Positions 16,436-26,657 of a stretch of DNA of 64,000 nt are shown here, piece after piece; the first letter of the stretch is position 1, and each line of letters begins with the position of its first letter. Source of the stretch: Promicromonospora sp. MEB111 (lineage in GTDB: Bacteria; Actinomycetota; Actinomycetes; Actinomycetales; Cellulomonadaceae); contig NZ_JARVSD010000003.1 of assembly GCF_030209445.1 (NCBI RefSeq), forward strand, positions 1 to 64,000, written 5' to 3'. The notes under the pieces were generated by a model. The model searched no databases and was not told the DNA's origin. It saw only the letters and a list, made by a program, of their open reading frames with translations. A program made the translations under genes and the position numbers.

Positions 16436-16482
16436 GCACAGAAGTCCCGAGCTGCTCGCCGCAGCCCGGGACTTTTCTGTGC
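16436..16482 (+). terminator. Attenuator terminator of trpS
   Basis: A long hairpin: outer arms GCACAGAA/TTCTGTGC (16436-16443, 16475-16482), middle arms GTCCCG/CGGGAC (16444-16449, 16467-16472) and inner stem GCTGC/GCAGC (16451-16455, 16461-16465), with a two-base bulge (16473-16474). The inner left arm can instead pair with 16410-16414 in the leader, giving an antiterminator. Confidence 0.82.
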
Positions 16483-16525
16483 CCGACGTCGTGCGCGGGC
16501 GGCTCCCTGACCAAGGAGACCCAGC

Positions 16526-17683
16526 ATGTCCGTGACCCTGCCGCCCGAGGCGGCCCCGACGTCGTCCGCCCCCGGCGCACTCCTCGACCTCGAAGCTGCC
16601 CGCGAGAAGCGCAGCGCCACCCGCTCCGCCGAGGCGGCGCGCGAGCGCACCGCCGTCCTGGAGGGCCTGATCGCCCGGAACCCGGGGGAGTACCGGGTGC
16701 TGACCGGCGACCGCCCCACCGGAGCCCTCCACCTGGGGCACCTGATGGGCACGGTCGCCAACCGCGTGCGCCTGCAGGACCTGGGCGTCGAGGTGTTCCT
16801 CATCGTCGCCGACTACCAGGTCATCACCGACCGCGACGACTCCGGCGACCTGCCGGCCACGGTCCGGGAGGTGCTGCTCGACTACCTCGCGGCGGGCCTG
16901 GACCCCGACCGCAGCACCGTCTTCACGCACTCGGCGGTGCCGGCCCTCAACCAGCTCCTGCTGCCGTTCCTGTCGCTGGTCACGGTGGCCGAGCTGGAGC
17001 GCAACCCCACGGTGAAGTCGGAGGCGGAGGCGGCCGTGCTGCGGCAGCGCCGCGGCATCTCCGGCCTGCTGCTCACCTACCCGGTCCACCAGGCCGCCGA
17101 CATCCTGTTCTGCCACGGCAACCTCGTGCCGGTCGGCGTGGACCAGCTGCCGCACCTGGAGATCACCCGGACCGTGGCACGGCGGTTCAACCAGCGGTAC
17201 TGCGCCACGCGGCCGTACTTCCCCGAACCGGACGCCCTCATCGCGCCCTCGACCACCGTGCTCGGCAGCGACGGCCGCCGGATGTCCAAGTCGCGGGGCA
17301 ACGCGCTGGAGCTGCGGGCCTCGGAGGACGACACCGCGACGTTCTTCAGGCGCGCCCGGACCGACGCCGAGCGCACCATCACCTACGAGCCGGAGCAGCG
17401 GCCGGAGATCGCGAACCTGCTCCAGATCGGCGCCTCCTTCACCGGCACCTCGCCGGAGGCGCTCGCCGACGAGGTGGGTGCGGCCGGCGCGGGGCGCCTC
17501 AAGGCGGTGGTCACCGAGGCCGTCGTGGAGGGCCTGCGCCCCCTCCGTGCCCGACGGCGGGAGCTCGCCTCCGCGGGGCCCCGGCACCTGGACGAGGTGC
17601 TCGCCCGGGGCAACGCGCGGGCGAACGAGATCGCGGAGCGCACCCTGGACGACGTCCGCGATCTGATGGGGATGCGCTACTGA
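16526..17683 (+). CDS. trpS: Tryptophanyl-tRNA synthetase, attenuation-controlled (TrpRS1-like)
   Basis: 385 residues; AAGGAG ribosome site. An N-terminal extension of about 55 residues (Ala/Glu/Arg-rich helix) precedes the class I synthetase core. GALHLGHLMG (HIGH motif, about 67-75), the ADYQVITDRD segment and MSKSR (KMSKS motif, 253-257) are intact. Charges tRNA-Trp. Attenuation by a WW leader is documented for the indolmycin-resistant auxiliary TrpRS1 of Streptomyces coelicolor, so this may be an inducible, antibiotic-tolerant enzyme beside a constitutive copy elsewhere; that second copy cannot be seen here. Confidence 0.93.
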   Translation: MSVTLPPEAAPTSSAPGALLDLEAAREKRSATRSAEAARERTAVLEGLIARNPGEYRVLTGDRPTGALHLGHLMGTVANRVRLQDLGVEVFLIVADYQVITDRDDSGDLPATVREVLLDYLAAGLDPDRSTVFTHSAVPALNQLLLPFLSLVTVAELERNPTVKSEAEAAVLRQRRGISGLLLTYPVHQAADILFCHGNLVPVGVDQLPHLEITRTVARRFNQRYCATRPYFPEPDALIAPSTTVLGSDGRRMSKSRGNALELRASEDDTATFFRRARTDAERTITYEPEQRPEIANLLQIGASFTGTSPEALADEVGAAGAGRLKAVVTEAVVEGLRPLRARRRELASAGPRHLDEVLARGNARANEIAERTLDDVRDLMGMRY

Positions 17684-17717
17684 GTCCACAGGCCTGTGGA
17701 CGAACAGGCCTGTGGAC
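17684..17717. repeat. 18-bp perfect palindrome with 14-bp partial copy
   Basis: GTCCACAGGCCTGTGGAC (17684-17701) starts right after the trpS stop. ACAGGCCTGTGGAC is repeated at 17704-17717. Role unknown; may assist termination or be a protein site. Confidence 0.7.
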
Positions 17718-17726
17718 AAAGGAGAT

Positions 17727-17760
17727 CCCCGGCCGGGATGCCTCAATAACCCGGCCGGGG
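17727..17760. terminator. 11-bp hairpin terminator between trpS and pckG
   Basis: CCCCGGCCGGG (17727-17737) pairs with CCCGGCCGGGG (17750-17760) around a 12-base loop, followed by AAATCTGTT. It serves the convergent trpS and pckG genes. Confidence 0.75.
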
Positions 17761-17830
17761 AAATCTGTTCGGACGGCCGACGGCGCGACGGGTAGCCACC
17801 CGAGAAGGTCGCGCCGTCAGCCGGCCGAGA

Positions 17831-19753
<1,923 letters not shown>

Positions 19754-19858
19754 GTGCGCTCCGATCGTCAGACTGCGGGCCACGGTGGCGGGCTTGTTTC
19801 CACCTTCACGTGCGGATCGCCCCGAATTCCAGTCCATGGGCTGTCAAGAATCGCCGAT

Positions 19859-19875
19859 CTTCACGTAGTGTGAAG
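19859..19875. promoter_or_regulatory. CTTCAC-N5-GTGAAG dyad in the pckG/regulator gap
   Basis: CTTCAC (19859-19864) and GTGAAG (19870-19875) form an inverted repeat. TTCACGT recurs at 19805-19811. The gap between pckG and the divergent regulator is a natural place for its operator. Confidence 0.5.
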
Positions 19876-19940
19876 GAGCGGGTTCCTGCTGGCCCGTCCT
19901 GGGCAGCGACCGGGTGAAGCGACCACGAGCGGAGGGCGAC

Positions 19941-21431
19941 ATGCCTGCCGGAGGCGAGCCGACGTCGTCGGGCACCGAGACGGACCTGATCACCCTCGGC
20001 CGCCGGATCCGGCACCTGCGCACCGCGCGGGGGCTCACGCTGGACGCGCTCGGCGAGAAGGTCGGCTCCGCGCCGAGCCTGCTCTCGCTCGTGGAGAACG
20101 GCCGCCGCGAACCGCGGCTCGGGCTGCTGCGCTCGATCGCCGAGGCGTTCGGCGTGCCGATGAGCGAGCTGCTCAGCGCCGAGCCGCCGTCGCGCAGGGC
20201 CGCTCTGGAGATCGCGCTCGACCGGGCGCAGCGTGGACCCCTGTTCACCACCCTGGGCGTGCCCGCGGTCAAGCCCAGCCAGAAGCTGCCGATGCCGGTC
20301 CTGGAGCAGCTGGTGGGCCTGCACGACGAGCTGGCCCGGCGCGAGCAGATGGCGATCGCCACCCCCGAGGAGGCGCGGCGGGCCAACACCGAGCTGCGCC
20401 TGGAGCGGGAGGCCCGCGACAACCACTACCCGCAGTTCGAGGCCGTCGCGGAGCAGATGGTCAAGGCCGCCGGGTACACGGGCGGCGCGCTGACCCACCG
20501 CACGGTGGCGCGGATGGCGGAGCAGATGGGCTTCACGTTGCTGCACGTGGGCGACCTGCCCCGGTCCGCCCGCTCGGTGACCGACCTGCGCAACGGGCGC
20601 ATCTACCTGCCCCCGGCGTCGACCCCGGGCGGGCACGGCCTGCGGTCGCTCGCGCTGCAGGCGCTGGCGCACCGCGTGCTGGAGCACGACCGGCCGCGTT
20701 CGTACGGCGAGTTCCTGCGGCAGCGCGTCGAGATCACGTACTTCGCCGCCGCCTGCCTGGTACCGCAGTTCGTGGCCGTGCCGTTCCTCCAGGAGCGCAA
20801 GCGGGAGCACGACCTCGCGGTCGAGGACTTCCGTGACGCCTTCGGCATCACGCACGAGGCGGCCGCGATGCGGCTCACCAACCTCGCGACGCACCACCTC
20901 GGCATCCCGCTGCACTTCCTGCGCGTGGGGGCCGACGGCGCGCTGTTCCGCGGCTACGCGAACGACGGCCTGCCGTTCCCGCAGGACGTCACGGGCGCCA
21001 TCGAGGGGCAGCTCATCTGCCGGCGCTGGGCGGCGCGCGAGGCGTTCGAGCGCCGCGACCGCGCCACCGAGTTCTACCAGTACACCGACACCCCGGCCGG
21101 GACGTTCTGGTGCTCCACCCAGACGGGGTCGACGTCGCCCGCGGGCGGGCCGGACGGCGGTTCGGGCGCCTTCTCGATCACCGTCGGGGTGCCGTACGCG
21201 CACGCGAAGTGGTTCCGCGGGCGGGACACGCAGGTGCGGCGCGTCTCGACGTGCCCGGACCCGGCGTGCTGCCAGCGCCCGTCGCCGGAGCTGACCGACC
21301 GCTGGTCGGGCGAGGCCTGGCCGTCGGGGCGCATGCACCAGCAGATCCTCGCGGCCCTGCCGCGGGGCGCGTTCCCCGGTGTGGACGACGCCGAGGTGTA
21401 CGCGTTCCTGGACAAGCACGCCCCGGAGTGA
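19941..21431 (+). CDS. RamB/PrpR-type short-chain acyl-CoA responsive regulator
   Basis: 496 residues; ATG 19941 with GGAGG five bases upstream beats the GTG at 19914. Domains: XRE-type HTH (about 17-73; LGRRIRHLRTARGLTLDALGEKVG), a central IrrE/M78-like domain whose metal-binding HExxH is degenerate (LAHRVLEHD), and a C-terminal DUF2083-like domain with the cluster CPDPACCQ. The same architecture occurs in mycobacterial RamB and PrpR, which sense short-chain acyl-CoA; PrpR carries an Fe-S cluster through Cys in this region. Likely controls pckG and/or glyoxylate and methylcitrate genes. Confidence 0.88.
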   Translation: MPAGGEPTSSGTETDLITLGRRIRHLRTARGLTLDALGEKVGSAPSLLSLVENGRREPRLGLLRSIAEAFGVPMSELLSAEPPSRRAALEIALDRAQRGPLFTTLGVPAVKPSQKLPMPVLEQLVGLHDELARREQMAIATPEEARRANTELRLEREARDNHYPQFEAVAEQMVKAAGYTGGALTHRTVARMAEQMGFTLLHVGDLPRSARSVTDLRNGRIYLPPASTPGGHGLRSLALQALAHRVLEHDRPRSYGEFLRQRVEITYFAAACLVPQFVAVPFLQERKREHDLAVEDFRDAFGITHEAAAMRLTNLATHHLGIPLHFLRVGADGALFRGYANDGLPFPQDVTGAIEGQLICRRWAAREAFERRDRATEFYQYTDTPAGTFWCSTQTGSTSPAGGPDGGSGAFSITVGVPYAHAKWFRGRDTQVRRVSTCPDPACCQRPSPELTDRWSGEAWPSGRMHQQILAALPRGAFPGVDDAEVYAFLDKHAPE

Positions 21432-21489
21432 CGCACGTATGACCCCTCCGTCGAGTCCGGACGCCGTCGCCGGGTTAGCGTAGGCGACC

Positions 21490-22164
21490 GTGGCATCGAA
21501 CCTGGCTTGCATCGGACTGGACGTCTGGCGACGTAGCGAATTTCGCGACCTGGTGGCTTCGGCTCGCGCCGAGGCGGAGACCATCGCCAAGGACGGTGAG
21601 GTCGGCGTGCACATCTGGACCGACGTGTCCGGTGCCCGCCTGATCATCACCACCGAGGGCGACCTGGTGCGGGTGGTCACGCCCACGTTCTACGCCGCGC
21701 CCGGCGCCATCCTCTCCGAGCCGCAGGCGGTCGACGGCGGGCTGGTGCTCGCCGAGCTCGTGAACCAGCACGACGAGGTCATCACCGAGATCGCCTGCCA
21801 GCTCGAGGAGCTCGCCCTGCTGGGCACCGCGGAGGCGCCGGTCACGGGTCCGGCGTCGATCGTCGTGCTCGGCAACTCCGTCCAGGTGATCGGGCGGGCC
21901 GACGCCGCGGTGTCCGGCCTGGTCTTCGAGCCCACCGGCGCGTACGCCGCGTCCACGGACGCCGTCGCGCACCTGACCGGCGTGGTGCTCGCGATCGAGC
22001 AGCGCTCCGTCGCCCGCACCGGCCAGGACTTCACCGCCGCCCGCGTGCAGACCGACGGCTTCCAGGTGACCCTCTGCCACCCGGCGGGCCGGCCCGGCCT
22101 GACCCCGGGGGACGTCGTCGAGGTGGACGGGTACGTGGTCGCCTCGCTGCCGGGGCTGCGCTGA
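21490..22164 (+). CDS. Conserved hypothetical cytoplasmic protein
   Basis: 224 residues from GTG 21490; TAGCGT at 21476-21481 suggests a leaderless start. I do not recognise a domain. No signal or membrane segment is seen; composition is balanced (acidic, few Lys), with alternating beta-strand-like patches (VGVHIWTDVSGARLIITTEGDLVRVVTPTF) and a C-terminal segment GDVVEVDGYVVASLPGL that resembles a small beta barrel. Sits alone between the RamB-like gene and a strong hairpin. Confidence 0.7.
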   Translation: MASNLACIGLDVWRRSEFRDLVASARAEAETIAKDGEVGVHIWTDVSGARLIITTEGDLVRVVTPTFYAAPGAILSEPQAVDGGLVLAELVNQHDEVITEIACQLEELALLGTAEAPVTGPASIVVLGNSVQVIGRADAAVSGLVFEPTGAYAASTDAVAHLTGVVLAIEQRSVARTGQDFTAARVQTDGFQVTLCHPAGRPGLTPGDVVEVDGYVVASLPGLR

Positions 22165-22200
22165 CGGCTGCTTGGTGCCGGCTCCTCCCCGCCGGCTCCG

Positions 22201-22269
22201 CTCCTTCGAGACCCAAGTTTTCTTCGCTTTGCGGCCGCTCAAAGCCAAGAAACTTAGGTCTCGAAGGAG
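22201..22269. terminator. 69-base near-perfect hairpin between convergent genes
   Basis: Outer arms CTCCTTCGAGACC (22201-22213) and 22257-22269 are perfectly complementary for 13 bp. Pairing continues with AAGTTT/AAACTT, CTT/AAG and GCTTTG/CAAAGC around an eight-base loop (22232-22239). The inner part is AT-richer than its surroundings. Functions as a bidirectional terminator or is a small dispersed repeat. Confidence 0.75.
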
Positions 22270-22323
22270 AGGGCGGGCGAAGGGGAGGGGCGAAGTGCAG
22301 CCCGTCCAGAACCCGGCGGCGGT

Positions 22324-23628
22324 CTACTCCGCCGATGTCAGCGGGCCGCCCCGGGCGTCCAGGCGGTCCAGCAGCCTGGGCAGGACGTCGCCGAGCCGCA
22401 GCCCGTCGTGCTCGAACTCGTTGGTGACCCACGGCTCGACGTTGCCCACGTGGGCCGCCGTCTCCAGCGAGAGGGACGCGTCGACGAACATGTCGTCGAA
22501 GTACACGGCGGCCTCGACCGGGATCTCGTTGTCCGCGAGCCGGTGCAGGTCGTACAGGTCGCCCCAGTCCTGCCGCCGGGCGAGGGCGTCGGCCGCCGCC
22601 TCGAACGGTCGCAGCGCGCTGATCTCGGAGAACATCCAGGGGTAGATCATCTCGCCGGTCAGCAGCAGCGGCCGGGCGTCCTCGCCGAACGCCGGGTCGG
22701 CGTCGCGCACGGACTGGGCCGCCCACGCGGTGGGGCCTGTGTGGGACTGGGCGTAGATCGACTCGTGCAGCAGCGCGTACAGCGGGTTGGTGGCGAACGA
22801 CGTCTCGGCCCCGACCGTCGCGCGGAACGTGTCGCTGAGCGGGCCGCCGTGCGGGGAGTCGAACGCCTCGTCGACGATCCAGTGCACGCGCTCGAACCCG
22901 GGCTGCATGCCGAAGTCCATGCCGAGCGTCTGGAACCGCCGCACGGTGAGCGGGTCGCCGCCGGGCTCCGTCACGCCGCCGGCCGCGAGGCGGTCGACGA
23001 TCCGGCCGAGGGTCTTGGTGACGTGCGGGTAGCGCGCGCGGAACCGCTCGTTCTTGGCCACCACGCGCGGCTGGGTGCGCTCGTAGACCTCCCGGGCCGA
23101 CGCCGTCAGGCTCGGCAGGCCGCCGGTCACGAGGCTCGCGTTCAGGCCCTCGGGCGCGAACGACAGGTACGTCATGGTGATGAAGCCGCCGTACGACTGG
23201 CCCAGCGAGGTCCAGCGCCGGCCGCCGAAGAGCGTCTTCCGGACGTGCTCGGCGTCGTGCACGATGTTGTCGGCGCGGAAGTGCGTGAGGTACTCCGCCT
23301 GCTCCTCGGGCGTGCCGAGGGCGTTCAGCGCCTCCGCCCGGACGGCGCTGGACCGCCCGGTGCCGCGCTGGTCGAGGAGCACCACGCGGAACCGCTTCAG
23401 CGCCGTGCCCACCCAGCCGTCCGGGCCGGTGGGGCGGGGACCCTTGCCGCCCGGGCCGCCCTGGAGGAACACGAGGAGCGGCAGGTCCTCGGTGCGGCGG
23501 GTGGGGTCGACGAGCTCCCGGGCGAAGACGGAGATCGTGGGGGACCCGTCGGGCTGGGACCAGTCGAGCGGGACGTCGACGGAGTGGTCGGTGACATGGA
23601 CACCGGGGAGCGTGTAGCTGATGGGCAC
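22324..23628 (-). CDS. Proline iminopeptidase-like alpha/beta hydrolase (peptidase S33)
   Basis: 434 residues from GTG 23628. FLQGGPGGKGPRP (oxyanion loop), LLDQRGTGRSS and the nucleophile elbow GQSYGG are diagnostic of the S33 prolyl aminopeptidase group; the Asp and His lie in the C-terminal third (DDMF and NEFEHDG). Length fits the larger Xanthomonas/Serratia-type enzyme. Removes N-terminal Pro from peptides; cytoplasmic, no signal. Monocistronic. Confidence 0.87.
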   Translation of the reverse strand: MPISYTLPGVHVTDHSVDVPLDWSQPDGSPTISVFARELVDPTRRTEDLPLLVFLQGGPGGKGPRPTGPDGWVGTALKRFRVVLLDQRGTGRSSAVRAEALNALGTPEEQAEYLTHFRADNIVHDAEHVRKTLFGGRRWTSLGQSYGGFITMTYLSFAPEGLNASLVTGGLPSLTASAREVYERTQPRVVAKNERFRARYPHVTKTLGRIVDRLAAGGVTEPGGDPLTVRRFQTLGMDFGMQPGFERVHWIVDEAFDSPHGGPLSDTFRATVGAETSFATNPLYALLHESIYAQSHTGPTAWAAQSVRDADPAFGEDARPLLLTGEMIYPWMFSEISALRPFEAAADALARRQDWGDLYDLHRLADNEIPVEAAVYFDDMFVDASLSLETAAHVGNVEPWVTNEFEHDGLRLGDVLPRLLDRLDARGGPLTSAE

Positions 23629-23684
23629 GGGCCGAGCCTACGACCGCACGCTCCGCCAGTGCAGCGCCTCGTCCGCGATATTGA

Positions 23685-23713
23685 TTGCATTAGTGGAGTG
23701 TGCGCTCTAATAA
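23685..23713 (+). promoter_or_regulatory. Promoter of the YqeB-like gene
   Basis: TTGCAT (23685-23690), 17-base spacer, TAATAA (23708-23713), in an unusually AT-rich patch (23677-23717). The ATG follows seven bases after the -10 box: leaderless. Confidence 0.7.
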
Positions 23714-23720
23714 TTGGGCC

Positions 23721-24428
23721 ATGACGACCACCGAGGTACGCCAGCCCCCCGCGCTCCCGCTCGTGCTGGGCCTCGCCGTGCTCGCGCTCGGCCTCGTGCT
23801 CGGCTGGTTCGCCGCACCGCTGGCGGGCGGGATCGCCGGGCTGATCGATGCGACGCCGCTGCCCGTACCGCGGCTGCTCACGCTGATCGAGTCGCTCCCC
23901 CTGCCCTGGACGCTCGGCATCCTGGGCGGGCTCGGCCTGGTGGGTGGCGGCTTCATCGCCTTCATGACGGTGGGGGAGGCGCCGCAGCTCACCGTCGCCG
24001 ACGACCACCTCGAGCACAGGCAGGAGGAGCGCGAGGTGTGGATCGAGCGGTCCGACGTCGGCGCGGCGTTCCGGGACGGGGAAGACCTGGTGCTGCTGCG
24101 GCCCGACGGCGGCCTGCGCGCCCGCCTCGACGCCGACACCCTGTCGGCGGCGCGGGTGCGCGAGGCGCTGACCGGGCACGGCTGGCCCTGGCGGGACGCC
24201 GACCCGCACGAGCAGCTGTTCGAGCGCTGGGTGGACGGCCGCCCGGGGTTCACGGCCGCCGAGCACGAGGCGCTCCGCCGTCGGCTGGAGGAGCGCAAGG
24301 ACGCCGTCGCCCGCCGCCAGGCGGACGAGGACCTGGCCGCGCTCCGCCTGGTGGCCCGCGTCCGGGACGACCGGATCCAGGTGCGCCGGACGGCGTCCGC
24401 GGAGGGTGCCCGTGGCGCGGACCGTTGA
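23721..24428 (+). CDS. YqeB-like membrane protein
   Basis: 235 residues from ATG 23721. Two membrane segments (about 13-38 and 60-82) are followed by a cytoplasmic part that begins like a PH-type strand module (APQLTVADDHLEHRQEEREVWIERSDVGAAFRDGEDLVLLRPDGG) and ends in a charged helix rich in Arg/Glu. Size and layout resemble Bacillus YqeB; function unknown. It overlaps the following TetR gene by 17 bases, so they are one transcript. Confidence 0.75.
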   Translation: MTTTEVRQPPALPLVLGLAVLALGLVLGWFAAPLAGGIAGLIDATPLPVPRLLTLIESLPLPWTLGILGGLGLVGGGFIAFMTVGEAPQLTVADDHLEHRQEEREVWIERSDVGAAFRDGEDLVLLRPDGGLRARLDADTLSAARVREALTGHGWPWRDADPHEQLFERWVDGRPGFTAAEHEALRRRLEERKDAVARRQADEDLAALRLVARVRDDRIQVRRTASAEGARGADR

Positions 24429-25005
24429 TCCCGCACGCCACGAGGCGCGCCGGCTGGTCATCATCGACGCCGCGCTCACCGTCTTCGCGGAGCGGGGCTA
24501 CGACGGCACCACCACCGCGGCGATCTGCCGGCAGGCGGGGATCGGGTCGGGCACGTTCTTCCACTACTTCCCGACCAAGCTGGAGCTCCTGCTCGCGATC
24601 CTGACGCTCGGCATCCAGGAGGTGCGCCACGCCGAGGCGCGGTACGCGGACCGCACGGACGCCCTCGGCGTCGTGCTCGACATCGTCCGGCAGGGCGCCG
24701 ACGACGCCGCGGACCCCCGGATGCCCGGCTTCGTGCGCGCGGTCGGCGGCGTCATGCACCTGCCCGACGTCGCTGCCAAGCTCGACGAAGACACCCACGC
24801 CCAGCAGGAGCTGATCCGGCCCTGGGTTGAGCGGGCCCAGCGGGCCGGCGAGATCCGGACGGACCTGACCCCGGACCGGATCACCTCGTGGCTGTACCTC
24901 CTGACCGACGGATTCCTGGGGCGAGTGGCGGTCGACGAGGGGTTCACGGCGCAGGGCGAGAAGGCGACGCTCGTGGAGACGGCGCGCCGGTTCCTGGCTC
25001 CCTGA
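24412..25005 (+). CDS. TetR-family regulator
   Basis: 197 residues; GTG 24412 has GGAGG six bases upstream and is preferred over GTG 24406. HTH about 10-55 (IIDAALTVFAERGYDGTTTAAICRQAGIGSGTFFHYFPTKLELLLAI). The ligand domain is generic. Overlap with the YqeB-like gene implies joint expression; the target is probably this same promoter. Ends facing glpK across a repeat-family hairpin. Confidence 0.88.
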   Translation: MARTVDPARHEARRLVIIDAALTVFAERGYDGTTTAAICRQAGIGSGTFFHYFPTKLELLLAILTLGIQEVRHAEARYADRTDALGVVLDIVRQGADDAADPRMPGFVRAVGGVMHLPDVAAKLDEDTHAQQELIRPWVERAQRAGEIRTDLTPDRITSWLYLLTDGFLGRVAVDEGFTAQGEKATLVETARRFLAP

Positions 25006-25021
25006 CGTCTGCCCCGGAACG

Positions 25022-25064
25022 TGTCAGACGCCCAGGTCACCTTCGGTGGCCTGAGCGTCTGACA
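25022..25064. repeat. TGTCAGAC-family hairpin, copy 1
   Basis: TGTCAGACGC (25022-25031) pairs with GCGTCTGACA (25055-25064); inner pairs CAGG/CCTG and CACC/GGTG extend it with two single mismatches. It lies between convergent tetR and glpK and likely terminates both. Related copies: 41906-41953 and 56434-56481. Confidence 0.75.
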
Positions 25065-25076
25065 GGGGTGGTGAGA

Positions 25077-26591
25077 TCAGCCGATGTCGGCGTCGACCCA
25101 GTCGAACGTCTTCGTCACGGCCTTCTTCCAGCTCCGGTAGAGCCGGTCCCGCTCGCCCTCCTCCACGGAGGGCGTCCAGCGCCGGTCCTCCGCCCAGTTC
25201 GCGGTGACGTCGGACTCGCCCTTCCAGAAGCCGACGGCGATACCCGCGGCGTACGCGGCGCCGAGCGCCGTGGTCTCCGCGACGACGGGCCGGACGACGG
25301 GAACGCCGAGCTGGTCGGCCTGGAACTGCATCAGCAGCTCGTTGGCGACCATGCCGCCGTCGACCTTGAGCTCGGTGAGGTCAACGCCGGAGTCGGCACG
25401 CATGGCGTCCATGACCTCGCGGGTCTGGAACGCCGTGGCCTCCAGCGCGGCCCGCGCGATGTGGTTCCGGTTGACGTACCGGGTCAGCCCCACCAGCGCA
25501 CCGCGCGCGTCGGGCCGCCAGTACGGCGCGAACAGGCCGGAGAAGGCCGGCACGAAGTAGGCGCCGCCGTTGTCCTCGACCTTGCGGGCGAGCCACTCGA
25601 TGTCCTCCGAGTCGGTGAACATCCCCAGGTTGTCGCGGAGCCACTGCACGAGCGAGCCCGTGACGGCGATGGAGCCCTCGAGCGCGTAGATCGCTGCCGC
25701 GTCGCCGATCTTGTAGCAGACCGTGGTGAGCAGGCCGTTCTCGGACGGGACCTTCTCCGTGCCCGTGTTGAGCAGCATGAAGTTGCCGGTGCCGTACGTG
25801 TTCTTGGCCGTACCGACCTCGAAGCACGCCTGCCCGAACGTCGCGGCCTGCTGGTCACCGAGGATGCCTGCGATGGGCACGCCGGGCACCATGCCCCGGG
25901 GCCGCCCCGTGCCGTAGACCTCGGACGAGGAGCGGATCTCGGGCAGCATCGACAGCGGGATGCCCATGTCCGCCGCGATGTCCTCGCGCCAGGACAGCGT
26001 GTCGAGGTCCATCAGCATGGTGCGGGACGCGTTCGTGACGTCGGTGACGTGCACGCCGCCGTCGACGCCGCCGGTCATGTTCCACAGCACCCACGCGTCG
26101 GTGTTGCCGAACAGCAGGTCGCCGCGGTCGGCCGCCTCCCGCGCTCCCTCCACGTTGTCGAGGATCCACTTCACCTTGGGGCCGGAGAAGTAGGTGGCGA
26201 GCGGCAGGCCGACGATCGCCTTGTACTTGTCGGCGCCCTCGGACCCGCCGAGCTCGTCGACGATCGCCTGGGTGCGGGTGTCCTGCCAGACGATCGCGTT
26301 GTAGACCGGCTTGCCCGTCGTCTTGTCCCACACCACGGTGGTCTCGCGCTGGTTGGTGATGCCCACCGCCGCGAGGTCGGTGTGGTTGATGTTCGCCTTG
26401 GTCAGCGCGAGGCCGACGACCTGCCGGGTGTTGTCCCAGATCTGTTCCGGCTGGTGCTCCACCCAGCCGGCCTTGGGGAAGATCTGGTCGTGCTCGAGCT
26501 GGCCGGAGGACACGATGGTCCCGGCGTGGTTGAAGACGATCGCCCGGGTGCTCGTGGTGCCCTGGTCGATCGCGAGTACGTAGTCAGCCAT
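25077..26591 (-). CDS. glpK: Glycerol kinase
   Basis: 504 residues; AAGGGAG ribosome site. FGGY-kinase signatures: [17 protein letters not shown] at the N-terminus, [54 protein letters not shown], and the C-terminal [18 protein letters not shown]. Phosphorylates glycerol to sn-glycerol 3-phosphate. Last gene of the glpD-glpF-glpK operon. Confidence 0.97.
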   Translation of the reverse strand: MADYVLAIDQGTTSTRAIVFNHAGTIVSSGQLEHDQIFPKAGWVEHQPEQIWDNTRQVVGLALTKANINHTDLAAVGITNQRETTVVWDKTTGKPVYNAIVWQDTRTQAIVDELGGSEGADKYKAIVGLPLATYFSGPKVKWILDNVEGAREAADRGDLLFGNTDAWVLWNMTGGVDGGVHVTDVTNASRTMLMDLDTLSWREDIAADMGIPLSMLPEIRSSSEVYGTGRPRGMVPGVPIAGILGDQQAATFGQACFEVGTAKNTYGTGNFMLLNTGTEKVPSENGLLTTVCYKIGDAAAIYALEGSIAVTGSLVQWLRDNLGMFTDSEDIEWLARKVEDNGGAYFVPAFSGLFAPYWRPDARGALVGLTRYVNRNHIARAALEATAFQTREVMDAMRADSGVDLTELKVDGGMVANELLMQFQADQLGVPVVRPVVAETTALGAAYAAGIAVGFWKGESDVTANWAEDRRWTPSVEEGERDRLYRSWKKAVTKTFDWVDADIG

Positions 26592-26633
26592 CGGAGTTGA
26601 CTCCCTTGTCTGTTTCGAGGTCTGCGTGTTTGC

Positions 26634-26657
26634 GGCTCAGGCTCAGGCTCAGGCTCA
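26634..26657. repeat. Hexanucleotide microsatellite (GGCTCA)x4 at the glpF stop
   Basis: Four perfect GGCTCA units; on the coding strand they read TGA GCC repeatedly, so glpF ends with a row of in-frame stops. Gain or loss of units would not alter the protein. Confidence 0.9.
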
